NCBI GenBank assembly: GCA_045837725.1
Contig: JBEWZL010000236.1
Location: 248,001-312,000 of the forward strand
Direction: 5' to 3'
Length of the DNA stretch: 64,000 nucleotides
Source of the DNA: Vermamoeba vermiformis
Taxonomy: Eukaryota > Tubulinea > Echinamoebida
Below, piece by piece: positions 46,001 to 57,215 of the stretch (positions within the stretch are counted from its first letter, which is position 1; every line of letters starts with the position of its first letter). Below the pieces are notes generated by a model. It worked only from the letters and a program-made list of their open reading frames with translations. It was not told the DNA's origin and did no database searches. The position numbers and the translations under genes were made by a program.

Positions 46001-47384
46001 GATGTAAGTATATGCGACACTTACCATATATGGTAATAGCGTATTGATGTTGGAATTTAGGTCTACTTGATCCCGTTTAAGACCAACGGAATTATTACGC
46101 CCGATCAGAGCAAGACGATTTTCAGTGAAATTCAAGTTATTATGGCCTACAATCAGATGTTGCTCAAACAGTTTGAAGACCGCGTTGCCAAGTGGACCGC
46201 TGACGGTTGTCTCGGAGATATTTTCGTCAAGACAGTACGTGGCACTGTTTATCACGTGATCGATCTAATATTGCCTTTTTTAGACTGAATTCTTGAAGGT
46301 CTACACGACGTATTGTAACAACTATAACAAGGCTATGGAATTGATCTACGAGCTCAAAAAATCAAACCCTGCCTTCTTGGATTTCGTCACGGTACGCGAA
46401 ATTATCTTCCTAATTTGGCAGTTAAATCAAAAAGAACTAACGCAAAGCTTTTGTCTCAGACCTCGCGCAGAGATCCTCGTTGCAAAGACCTCGAGTTTAT
46501 GGACTTGGTCGTGTTGCCCATTCAACGTATTCCCCGCTACGTGTTGTTGCTCGAAGACATGGCGAAGAGCACACCGCTGCGTCACCCAGACTACCAGCCC
46601 TTGGTCACGGCCCTCGAAAAGATGAAGACCGTCGCGCAGTACGTCAACGAGCGCAAGCGTGACAGCGAGAACTTGCAGAACGTGCTCAAGATTCAAAACA
46701 TTCTTACCAACTACAACGTAAGTTGATCAATTTAATAGCCTTGCATTTTGTTGGGCTGAGTTTGTATGAATTTTTTTCACGGGCACTAATGATGTGATTT
46801 GACGCGTAGTTGGCCAAGCCAGCACGAAGATATTTGGAAGAAGGCAGCGTGGTGATGATCACAGGCACCAAGCGCAAGAATGTATATGCCTTCTTATTCA
46901 ATGATCTGTTGCTGTTCACTAAGAGAAATAAGACGAAAGTCATCGGTAAGCACGCGTGATCCGGATCCAAAACATGACTGGATCTCTCTTCAAATGACTT
47001 CGTCAATGACACAATTCCTTATTAGGTATTGCCCTCGATGCCTTGGCGAACAAATTGACCGGCAAAGAAGAAGAAAAGACCTACAAGATGTTGGTCGAAG
47101 TGCCGATCACAGGTGACACGCGCTTGCAGATCCAAGAACTGACCAATCAGAAGAAGCCAGAGAAAATCATTTCATTGAGTTACGACGCAGTTTCAGTGCA
47201 GTTCACTATGGAAGAGGCTGATCGTCAAAAATGGATTAATTCACTGAACACCGCGATCGACGAGCAACATAAGCGCAAAGAATCGATGAAAGTTGAAGGC
47301 AAGCCTGACTTATTGGGACCTGCCACTAGCGAGAGGAGACGTAATACTGTTGATTTGAGCACGAGCACTAGCTCAAATAAGTAA
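43069..47384 (+). CDS. CH-IQ-DH-PH RhoGEF
   Basis: Large multi-exon gene, ATG 43069 to TAA 47384, roughly 1,050 residues. Order: a calponin-homology domain (ILDWVNSRLKARELSIDTLS, GVKLLHLLEILS, NKIRVGAQ), a long Ser/Lys/Pro-rich linker with PAIPPRPQSLHRE and PVRPPRP SH3-type motifs, two coiled-coil stretches (ENAKLRKEVERLRIQNEQLL and EIARLNELVKTKDKEIARL), several IQ-like motifs (TVIQAFIRRRNAM, TIQAAIRRYRAM, QIKMHMARNNFRKLQRR), a DH domain (EITNTERTYVEGLRSVVDVY, LEFMDLVVLPIQRIPRYVLL) and a PH domain (RYLEEGSVVMITGTKR, EADRQKWINSLNTAIDE). It should activate Rho/Rac GTPases near actin and bind calmodulin-like light chains. Several introns carry CACGTG or a CArG palindrome. Confidence 0.92.
44721..44736. 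promoter_or_regulatory. Intronic CArG-like site
   Basis: TTTCCAAAAAAGGCAA in a RhoGEF intron. Confidence 0.5.
46407..46420. promoter_or_regulatory. Intronic CArG-like site
   Basis: TTCCTAATTTGGCA in a RhoGEF intron. Confidence 0.5.
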
Positions 47385-47636
47385 TGTTATATTAGCAACG
47401 GGCCGACAGATCTGATGTTCGACGGATACCGTGCGACACCTTTTATTTAATATTTAATTTTGTAGTGGTTAATAATAATCGATTGTAAATGTACCCATAC
47501 ACTTGTGATAATAATAAATAAACTCAAAGAGTAAAACAATAGTTGAGCAGCGACAAAAACTATCATCCCTTTTTAAACTACTAAACTTTTTATTGCGACC
47601 TAAATTGTGTCGTACAACCAATTTAAATTAAAGAAA
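47385..47636. other. Convergent 3' spacer
   Basis: Short AT-rich spacer between the RhoGEF and the GPI-like surface protein. Nothing else seen. Confidence 0.55.
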
Positions 47637-49402
47637 CTAACAGAAGGCGATGAAGATTGAAACAAAGAGAGCGATGTTCATCAAGGCAATCACGCTCGCA
47701 TTGCTTGTTTTCCTGACTGGAGCAGCAACAGGTGGGCTGACTGGCACTGCAACAGGGACGACAGGAGTTTCAGCGAGAGGTTGAGCGATGGGTGCGGCCA
47801 TAGGTGCGGCTACGGGAGCGGCAACTGGTGCAGCAACAGGAGCGACAGGAGCGGCGGGAGGGACCGGATCTTGTGGTACCTTTTCAACACCCTTAATAGT
47901 GATGTCAGAAGAAGAGTAGACCAAAGTAAAGGTGCTGAATGCAGTTCCAGAGTCCGTGGTCTTGTAGACGGTGGTGTCAGTGGCCACATAAAGCGTGTTC
48001 GTGCCGTCGCCGTTGTCAAAAAACACGTGCGAGTTGAACTCTACAGTGCCCACATTATCCGATGTGGAGTACGTGATGGACCATTCATCATTTGCATAGG
48101 TCATCAAGTGCACTTTGGACGGGGCTCGTGTGGTCACATAAGCAAATCTGCCGTTGCTCGTGAAAAAGACAGTCATCTGCATGATCTGATCCACCAAGGT
48201 ATTCGCGTAAAAAGTGTTGGTCGGTTGAGAACCAGTAGTGATAGGCACGACACTAGTGCCGACAATAGCAGCACCCCAGTTATTGCCATTGAAGTTCGTC
48301 ACAATGAGGTTGCCGCTCGTGATGTACACGTCTTGCACTTGAAAGACGTTATTCACCAGACTCTCCGGGGACAAAGTGTCTCCTGCTGTCACGTGGCCCA
48401 CTGAAATACAAATGAGTTAGACATTATAATAAGATAAAAATAAAATAGATTGTGTGGTATTAAATAATTCGGGTTTAGTCCCAAAAACCTTTAATTAATT
48501 GACCGCAAATCTAGCGGATGGGACCGAAACTATTTTCAGTTCCTTATTTGTACATAATTAAACGCAATAACGGTCAATAATAGTTGATAGATTTTGGGTT
48601 CAAGATTTTCGGCCCGGATTCGTTAAGGTATTTTTGGATTAACAAAGAAGTAAATTTTGTTAAACAGTAAAGTTTAAAAATTCGTACCAATGTAATCTCC
48701 AGCAATATAGATGTCTTCGCCGTCCTTCAAAGCGCGGTACAAGTTCTGATTGGTTCCGAAACTGAAGGTGGTCGAAGTGTTGAGGAATCCGGATGGGTTA
48801 ACGATACCCACAGTGTGGGCATTATTTTCGTTGAAGCACATAAGAGTAGCAAGTTGACCGTCAGTGGAGAGATGGGGGGCACCAGCGTACGGATTTAGGG
48901 TCGTTTTGCAATACGGCGAGAGCTCGATCGTTTGAACTACGGAACCACTCGTAGTTAATTCTTTGATGTACGTGGTGACCTGAGAGGTGGAGCCCACATC
49001 TGAAATGAGCATTAGTAATTATTAAAGGGGGAAGTTAACGGTTTCTATTTTTAATTTTGAATCAAATCCATAAATCGTTATTTTTAAAAATTGCGAAACG
49101 TAGGCTAAAGAAGCACTTTCGTGCTATAACAACAGGAATTAATTTAAGCATGCAATTGCATAGCTACGAAAATTAATTTTTAAACATAATTTGGATTTAG
49201 AATAATTTTCGCAATTTGTAGAGCTGAGCTGTATTTAATAAAACTATATATACGTTAAACGTGTAGACTGTGAATACGGATCGGACTTACCAGCAGCACC
49301 GGATCCGTAAACAATCATAATGTTGCCAGGGGTGAAAGGAAATGCAGCCGCCAGAACTACCAAAGACAGCAACGCAAAGCCTGAGAATACCAATCGGCGC
49401 AT
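47637..49402 (-). CDS. Secreted surface protein with probable GPI anchor
   Basis: Three exons, start 49402, stop 47637. The signal peptide is RRLVFSGFALLSLVVLAAAF. The mature part of about 330 residues has repeated short strands (SQVTTYIKELTTSGSVVQTI, DGQLATLMCFNENN, NGRFAYVTTRAPSKVHLMTY) suggesting a beta-propeller-like fold. Then comes a low-complexity Pro/Ala/Val stalk (repeats of PVAA) and a C-terminal hydrophobic tail (VIALMNIALFVSIFIAFC) directly after a small-residue/Asn region, typical of a GPI attachment signal. No enzymatic motif is visible; a cell-surface role is inference. A TTCC(W6)GGGAAA palindrome lies about 85 bp upstream of the start. Confidence 0.7.
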
Positions 49403-50247
49403 GACTTGTGGTGTTGCGTAATAACGGTTAATTATAATCAATATTGTTGGCGGAAGAGTTTGTGGCGGCAAAAAACAAGTCTTAAATTTCCTTTTTTGGG
49501 AAACTTCCCATCCACTTTGTTACAAACACGCGACATCGCGTTCATTACTAAATGTTTTGCCTAGTAAAAATAGTGGGGCGGGTGTGTATTAAAAAATTTT
49601 TTTAAAAAAAAAAATTTTTTTTTTTTTTTTTTTTTTTCCCAAATTTTAAGTAGCGTATTTCCCTTATGCATTATGGGAAATAGTAATAATTACTATGTAA
49701 TTACTCGGGCATTGCTCGCTGCTTGTTCCGGGTTGGGGTTGGGTTTAAGCTTTTTTTACTGATGAATCAGTGTTAGGATCCGATCGACGAACAAAATTAA
49801 ATCATTTCTAAAGAGGTCGCAACAGCCCTATCGACTATATTACTATACCTTTATTTTCTTTATGTCTAAATTATCTTGGTGAAGATCCAATAACGGCTAC
49901 AAAATCTTTCGGTAGTACAAAAAAGGAAATTACGGTTCCCTGATCTTACAATGAACTTTCATGAACTTCAGTGGTTAAAATTGACATCTTAATCTAATTG
50001 AATCCGATACCTAGCTTTTCTATGTCGGAAGGGCCAAGAACAATTTTTCTTCGGCAGATGTAGTGTTTAGTTCTAGCGAAACGGTCCTCACCTTCAATTT
50101 CGTGCCTTTGATTGGTGCAAAATTAGGGCGCATATGAGTATTGTTTAAAAGACAAGCCGCTCTAAAAATAGGATTTTTTTGTCACGTAAAACATCGACTT
50201 TTTTTCAGTAAACACCGGATCTCTTGCTCCAGTTCACCACAACAGAA
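49403..50247. other. Divergent intergenic region with homopolymer tract
   Basis: About 845 bp between the surface-protein gene and the F-box/ankyrin gene. Between about 49590 and 49640 there is a T-A-T homopolymer tract. A CArG-like palindrome sits at 49487. No gene seen. Confidence 0.55.
49487..49503. promoter_or_regulatory. CArG-like palindrome upstream of the surface-protein gene
   Basis: TTTCCTTTTTTGGGAAA about 85 bp upstream of the start at 49402. Confidence 0.5.
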
Positions 50248-53200
50248 ATGTTAGCAAGAAGAAAAAAGATCGGACTTAAGACTAGCACGACTAAGAAGCC
50301 TAGTGTTATAGATCCACGAGGCTTTGAATTGTTCGTGAATTTGCCTTCAGAGATCAAGCTGGCTATTTTTGATTACGTGCCATTTGCGCAATGGGTAGTC
50401 TGTTTATCGAGTGTATGCAAGGAATGGAGGTAATTTTCTGGCAGAAAAAAAACGAAAAATTACGAATTAATTTTGCTCCTCCTTGATCTTGCTTTATTCT
50501 CACAATTTAAATATGAATCGAATTTAAACTATTATAATATCTATTTAACTAATATAATATAATTTTAGAAAGCTGTGCCTTCAGTCCCAAACGCCAAAGA
50601 TCTTGCAGGCAGAAAAATTCACTCCCTACGGCTTAATTACTGCTACAGCTCTCTATGAAATTGTGAAAAATTACCAAGTAGTTGGGCTTGATATTAAGGG
50701 CTTGTCTCCTTCATTTAGAGAGAAAGTGTCTTGGACGCTCATCTTGACTGCGTCAAAACAATTGTCGTGGGTCAATATGGTGCGCCTAATTAGAGAAATG
50801 CCAAGCAAGAATGTGAACGTTACTTGCACAGCTACGTCTGTAGTATTTAGAAGTAAGGAAATATTTTTTTTGTTGCCTGAGATCTCGATCTAATTTTTTT
50901 ATTATCTCCTAGATTACGGAATGATGAATAATTGGCTCCACCTATTTCCAAATGTAAGAGATGTCCGATTACATTCCGGTTTTCTTGCCGCTGGCTCATT
51001 CACGTTCCAACCACATCCATTCATCAAAATTATGCGATTCAACGTCAAGAACTTTGATCAAGGCCTATTACTTCTATCTTCGATCAAGACTTACGCTCCT
51101 AATTTAGAAGTAAGAAAATAATTCCTTATATTTGTTATTCATTGAATTTATTTTTTTACCTGACCTTAGGAGCTTCATATGTACGTCTATGAACGATCGG
51201 ATACGGATCAGTATACTCCACGACAACGCTTGCAACAAGTTTATCAACCGTTAGAAGCAAAGGCTGAAGAATTGGGCATTAAAATATATTGCAGAAATTT
51301 ATTTTTGTTGGTGAACGATCCGGATGTGTTCATCGAGTCGTTTAACCAGCAAAACTTGCCCTACAGTTATTATAGATCTTCTGCGCCTGTCAATAGAGTA
51401 CGTCCGACACATAACGGATTTTAGTCCTTATTAATTTTAACTTAATTTTTAGACCCTTCTTGGCGAGGCAGTTCGTCAGTCTTCGTTGCCCGTCGTAGAA
51501 TTTTTATTGGAAAATGAAATAACGACGCTTGAAAAAGAATTCGGGCCGTATCCGGACGCGGATTTATTCTACCGATGCCCTTCAGTTCGTTTGCGAGGTC
51601 ATTATCCTTTTTTGGTCGATCCGCAGGTTGGTCAAAGAAAATACAACGGCAATGCTTAATTATCTCCTTGCAAAGGGATATGATATTAACAAAAAGGTAT
51701 GATATAATATAATAATATAATAATATTAATTTAAATAAGAAATTAATAATCGACGTTTCTAGATCGACGGAAAAACTTTCTTTGAAGTTGAAGATCTGAG
51801 CCACCCGACTATAATGCACTTAGTCTCGCATTCAAACGTTGATTGGACTGTAAAAGCATCGGATAATGCTACAAGTACGTTTTATTTTACTATTTAAGGA
51901 AATTTCTAATCGGATCCAATTAGTCATCCATAATATTTTTCAAATGGCCGCGTTAGAAATGTTCCGCTATGCAGCCCAAAAAATTCCGCACGATGTCATG
52001 CAAGAATTATTGAATATGCAAGATGAGGGAGGAAACACGCCGTTGCATTTGATTTACAATTGTCCCGAAGAAATTTTCGACGAAATTGCCAAGTACGAGC
52101 TGAATTGGGATATTAAGAACCACGCGTACGTAAACAATATATAGTTAGTAATAGCAATATTATTATTTTATTAATACTTAATCAGAGGTGCAACGCCGTT
52201 GCTTTCTTTAGTTGAAACTCTTCGCTACGATAATTTAGCCACGCATTTCAGACGTAAGATTCATTTATCAATTTTATTTCCTTTTTTGGAATATTGCGAA
52301 AGCTTAATTTTTTTGCAAACTCCAGGAATGGTTCCGTTAGTGCCGTCGATTCAAAAGGGAGTTGTTTCAACAGTCTTTGCAAAACATCGATCTGCAAATG
52401 TGTTATTGCCCGAAATAGAATTATTTGCATCACGTGGCGCGGATTTGAACGAAGTTGTTGACGAGACCCCGGCTGTCATGTTGCTGACTTGTTTCTCGGA
52501 AGAACTCATTCGTGTAAGTCCCGAAGTAATTAATACTCATTTGCACGATCGTATTTCCTTATTTGGAAGTCAATTTATCGTTTGCGAAGTTCGATTATTG
52601 AACTATTTTTTGATGTTACGGATGTGTCTAACTAATTTTTGTTTAGGAATTGGTGAAGCACGGCGTTAATATCCACGTGGTCGACAAGAACAACCAAACT
52701 CTATTGTTCAATTTATTAACGCAGAATTTGGTCGTCAATCGATTGGAGATTTTAGAACTGCTCGTGAAAGAATTCAAGTTTAACATCAATCACCTGTCAA
52801 AAGAGCATTTGACACCTTTGACATTTGCACTGAAAAACAAGCATAACGATGAAACTATTGCAAAGTTATTGGAACTCGGCGCGAACGTAAGACAAAAAAC
52901 TTCCTTATTTGGAAAAGTCTTTTTTAACACTTTCCTAATTTAGCCAAATCTTTGCGGCTTCAATTTTCTTCCGCCGCTCGGTCACGTGTCTTCAAATTTA
53001 TACAACGCAGCTATGGCCCTGCCAATTATCACGTGTCTGTTGAAAGCGGGGGCAGATCCAAACATGAAAGTCTACAACGAAGACAAGACTATAGTAGTAC
53101 TGCCCTTAGTCAAGCTGTTGAACTCGTTTGACTCATTGCCCGTGTTGCATTTACTGCTCGAATATAGTAAGTCACATTCAAACTATTTTTGACAGGTGTG

Positions 53201-54711
53201 AAAAAATTAAAATGACACGTGTCACAACTAATTATTTCACGTGTCAAAGTACTAAGACCCTTTGCTCAATTAGCATAATGTTTAAGCAAAAGTTTTACCC
53301 CACACCTGAATTTGCGTTTCCGACTTATTAAGATTTGAACTCAACACGTAATAAGTTCAAATTTTATTAAGGCGCGGATATTCACCTCACAGACGACATT
53401 GGCAACACATTGCTGCATTTGTTGAAGTTCCCTGTGCACATTGAATATTTGTTACCTCGCCTCGACGTCAATGCTGTAAATCATCTCGGTCAAACGCCGC
53501 TTTGGGGTCCGTACATATATTATGACCAAAAAAAGGCAAACTAGATCTAACTTTGCTAAAATTTTCAGGGGCGAATCTTCACCAGGATTCGTTGGTGATG
53601 ATGCTGAAAAGAAATGCAAACATTAATCACGTGGCCATTGACGGATCTACCCCGTTACATTTCATGCACCAAAATGTGCATACGATTAATTATCTCCGAG
53701 CATTGTTACGTGAAAAAGACATAGGTACCAAAACAAGACTTTGCGTGGCTTTTTGAAAAACTTCACTTTTTTATTTCTGAATTTAGACATGTCCGTCGTC
53801 AACAAAATTGGCCAATCTTTTGCACACGCGGCACTTTCCGGTCCCATGTTCTACGTGGAGATTATTAACACTTACAACAATTGTTCCGATGAGATCATGC
53901 GAGCGAAGATCAGATCCGCTTTCAATCACGTGGACATCTTTGGCTGCACCGCACTGCATTACATTTGTGACTCGCGTGTGGACGTGTCAGTGGTCAAACA
54001 GTTCGTGGAGACTTTTGAATTGGACGTCAATCCCAAGTCAAATTTCATTTTGCAGGCTTCGTAAGTTTTTGCAAAGAATTTCTTCGATCCGAAACTTTGC
54101 ATAAATTTATGCAATGTCTGCTCTCGATGAGATGTCGTATATAATTATTAACGTTACATTCATATAGATGGTTGCCTGAAGTCATTGAATACTTGCTGTC
54201 GCGCGGAAGTGATCCGAACAAACAATCTGCGGACGGAAATACCTTGTTGCACGCTGTTTGCGGCAAAGCGGAAAAATTGGACGTCGTGAAAATATTATTG
54301 AAGGTAGTACGAACGCAGTGGTAATTACCATAATAGGAAATAACCTTAATTTTCATCAGTACGGAGCTTCAATCGAGATTAAAAACAATTTCGGACAGGC
54401 ACCTGTTGATATCGATCCAAATCTTCGCAATCCTTACGGTACGTAATGAATTTTATCAATTTTATTTTTCGTTACGCAATATAACTTTTTTTCTCTTTTA
54501 GGCGCAGTTTATTATGGCTCGTTAAACAAAGAAGAACCAAATCCGCCAAAGTAATTTATTAATATTAGTGCTTCGTTAAATTTAAATATTGACCTTTTTT
54601 TTTTATTGCACTAGCGTTACGGTACGACGAGCTCACATGAGATTTCCTTTTGGACGCGAAGACAATCTCGATAATAATGAAGATGAGGATGAACCCGAGG
54701 AGCCTTTTTAA
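50248..54711 (+). CDS. F-box/ankyrin repeat protein, copy 1
   Basis: About 18 exons, ATG 50248 to TAA 54711. The N-terminus reads IDPRGFELFVNLPSEIKLAI and FDYVPFAQWVVCLSSVCKEW, an F-box. It is followed by an irregular solenoid (ASKQLSWVNMVRLIREM, HLFPNVRDVRLHSG) and then ankyrin repeats (TLLGEAVRQSSLPVVEFLLE, EGGNTPLHLIYNC, DGSTPLHFMHQNVHTI, GCTALHYICDSRV, GNTLLHAVCGKAEKLD). The C-terminus is acidic (NNEDEDEPEEPF). An intron from 51550 joins EFGP to LVKENTTAML in frame. Its introns carry four CArG-like palindromes and one G-box. An SCF adaptor role is likely. The paralog begins at 61539. Confidence 0.85.
52277..52291. promoter_or_regulatory. Intronic CArG palindrome
   Basis: TTTCCTTTTTTGGAA in an intron of F-box/ankyrin copy 1. 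Confidence 0.6.
52554..52568. promoter_or_regulatory. Intronic CArG palindrome
   Basis: TTTCCTTATTTGGAA in the next intron of the same gene. Confidence 0.6.
52901..52914. promoter_or_regulatory. Intronic CArG palindrome
   Basis: TTCCTTATTTGGAA in the following intron, with TTTCCTAATTTAG about 20 bp on. Confidence 0.6.
53213..53224. promoter_or_regulatory. Intronic TGACACGTGTCA
   Basis: Perfect copy in an intron of F-box/ankyrin copy 1, followed about 15 bp on by TCACGTGTCAAAG. Confidence 0.7.
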
Positions 54712-54948
54712 TTAGATGTAGATATTAACTGTTACTAACGGTATGTTTTCATATTACGCCGGATGTGCCACGCGACAAACCAATTTTTGTTGCAAAATTT
54801 GGCTAAAATTGATGCAATTTCATATATTGCAATTTAAAGACATCTTAAACGTGCAATAATATGTATTAATAATATTTATTTAGCGATAGAAGTAACTATA
54901 AAACTCAAAATTGAAAACAAGCGCGATCCGATCTGGACCTCTTTTCAG

Positions 54949-55447
54949 CAAGCTCTTCAACCTATTGTTCTTATTCCTCGAGCCTGTGGGAACATTAGGA
55001 GCAGGAATATATGCACTAATAAATCCTGGCGTATTTGCATCACTGATCTTGGACATTACGGCAAAGGATGCGACTACAAAATTCTTTTCAGGATCATTTG
55101 GCGTCATGCTCGTAGTGGTTAGTATTATGCAATGGTTTTCTATATATCATGGCAATTCTCAAGTACGATTCTGGACCATTTTCTCGCTGTTTATTGGCGA
55201 TCTTCTCGTCATCGGCGGCTACTACGCATCCAAAGACCACGTGCCCGTAGCTAAAGGCTTGTTTTTTACTGTAGGCGCGAGTGTTGTATTCGCCATCATT
55301 AGAGTAAGCTACATGATTGCTTCTCTATTTCGTGTGGCAATAAAAAGAATAAATCTAATTTGTTAGATGATACATAGATGCTATTCATTAGATCCACACG
55401 TTCATTTTAAAGAAAATCAAACAAAGCCGCTAGAGTCGAACATCTAA
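54949..55447 (+). CDS. Four-helix membrane protein, 5' end unresolved
   Basis: The main exon starts after the acceptor at 54948 and encodes KLFNLLFLFLEPVGTLGAGI, then helices SFGVMLVVVSIMQWFSIY, FWTIFSLFIGDLLVIGGYY and AKGLFFTVGASVVFAIIR. A donor at 55304 joins a short last exon ending at 55447. No ATG lies in frame upstream in the same exon, so a first coding exon between about 54720 and 54940 is missing from my model. Small four-TM protein, no family recognised; the CCGATCTGG stretch just upstream looks intronic. Confidence 0.45.
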
Positions 55448-55803
55448 GTTAAAGCCACCGGTATATATTGATTTTTGAAAATAATTCAAAGGTCTTAAAT
55501 TTAGAAAAGCGCGAAAATAAGTTAAAATAGTTGAGATGAAATTTGTAGCGAATTGTAGCAATATCTTGCGAATGCTACTTGGTGGCATGGAACCTTCCGA
55601 AGAAAAGTTCCACACTTTAAGTCTCAAACTTCAGGCAGTCGAACTTTCTGGTCTCTAGGCGATAACGTCCATAATGCTAGGAAATTTTACTGATTTTTGT
55701 GGGCATGCGCTCATTTAAATACGAACAAGGTCAATCATTTTTTCGTCAACTTCGGATCAAGTAAGAACAACATTTGAACTAGCTTCGAATACGACAATCC
55801 AAT
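55448..55803. other. Intergenic, nothing recognised
   Basis: AT-rich spacer. A minus-strand frame at 55430-55627 shows no family signature. Confidence 0.5.
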
Positions 55804-56590
55804 ATGAAATCATTCTTGGTGACATTAGCAGCACTCTGTTTGGCAACCATTGCCCTGGCAGATCCAGCCAAGCCAAATCCACCAACGGACTACTCTCTAT
55901 CAGCTTTTGCCATTACTCCCAGTGGCTACGCATCCGTTAACACTTATTACGACCAAACTAATCAGAGGTAAATTATCTATTACTCAATCGTTAGCAATTA
56001 AAACTAACGGGGATCCAAAATTAGAACTCGCACTGATGTTTATGACACCAATTTCAACCAAGTTGGCGAGTTCATTGGACTTTATGCGATGGTAAATTAC
56101 TATAATCTTATAAAAAATCAAGTCTAATCACAGTATTTGCATAGAATCAAGCTTACTGGTACGACAGCGAATCCGGCCAGTGCACCACTTGGGCCTTGAA
56201 TTCTGATTGGATCAACACTTGGGACTTCTTGGACAATGCTACTTATGCCGGTGTTGATGAGTACTACCCTGGCAAGCAATGCGACCTTTGGCTCTCTCAA
56301 TTGGGTAAGTACATCCGAATCTAAATCCGCTAACAAAAAGAAATTAATCGTACTTAGACGATGATACGACTTTGGCCGCTTGCTTCTCCGACGATTATCT
56401 CGTCTATTTGGGTGTATATAACGGCCCTAACGTCAACTCGATCTACTTTGTGACCAACTTCGTTGCTTATGTTGACCCCGACGTGTTCAGCTTGCCGAGC
56501 ACTTGCAGCTCTTCGTTCAAATTATCAGCGAACTTGCGTATGATGAACTTGAAGAAATTCAAGGTTCCTGCCCATCCTCTTCTCTTTTAA
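55804..56590 (+). CDS. Secreted protein, possibly ependymin-like
   Basis: Exons from ATG 55804 to TAA 56590, about 190 residues. Signal peptide MKSFLVTLAALCLATIALA. The mature part has YASVNTYYDQTNQR, TRTDVYDTNFNQVGEFI and NQAYWYDSESGQCTTWALN, then CDLWLSQL and LAACFSDDYLVYLG, with Cys and Trp spaced as in small secreted beta-barrel proteins. The order of a tyrosine-rich strand, a Q-x-C turn and another Cys recalls ependymin-related proteins, but the match is weak. Function unknown. Confidence 0.5.
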
Positions 56591-57215
56591 GCAGCATATT
56601 TTTCAAATGACACCTCACCGAGTTTTTTTTATCCTGGATCACTTAAGGATAATTTTTTAGTTGTCAGTCGCTCTTTGTTAGTAAAATAAACGACTTATAT
56701 TCGTAAGTTGGGTTGCAAATACTCCCGATCGAAAAATAATATTTTTAAAAATCAGCAATATTGATTGAACGAATTTAAACAGCATAAACGAATTTAAGAG
56801 CATGAATATTATATTACTAGGTTAATAATTACCAAGATATTGCGGATTCGACAGAAACTAATGTTGTATCTAACTCAGACGTCGTTTGGCCACGCTCTAA
56901 TAAATTAATCTCCAATCAATAAATGCGACGTTTAAAGGTGATGAGTTTAGGCGGCCTTTAGTGCTGATGCGTTTGGTTTGGGACAAAAGCTACAGCGAAA
57001 AATTTCGCACCGGTGCGCACTTTTCCAACCAATCACAAACCGTGCAACACGTATGTAAATTTTCCTTCAAGAAATAATTGAGATAGAAGTTGTTTGGATG
57101 ATACACCGTGTCCCGTACTCCGTGCCATCTGAGCTAAAAATATCCGAACAATTGATTTAATTGATTGTGTTCTTTTTGGGACGTAAATACCTCTATTCAT
57201 CAACAATTAATAGCA
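56591..57215. other. Intergenic, nothing recognised
   Basis: About 625 bp of AT-rich sequence between the secreted protein and the F-box/LRR gene. No RNA gene or repeat seen. Confidence 0.55.

Noticed and set aside
47781-48404. Plus-strand 207-codon frame
   Set aside because: Antisense of the Pro/Ala/Val-rich surface protein exon; composition is a by-product of the repeats.
51588-51631. A 29-nt intron in F-box/ankyrin copy 1
   Set aside because: A normal 85-nt intron with donor near 51547 restores frame better and joins EFGP to LVKENTT.
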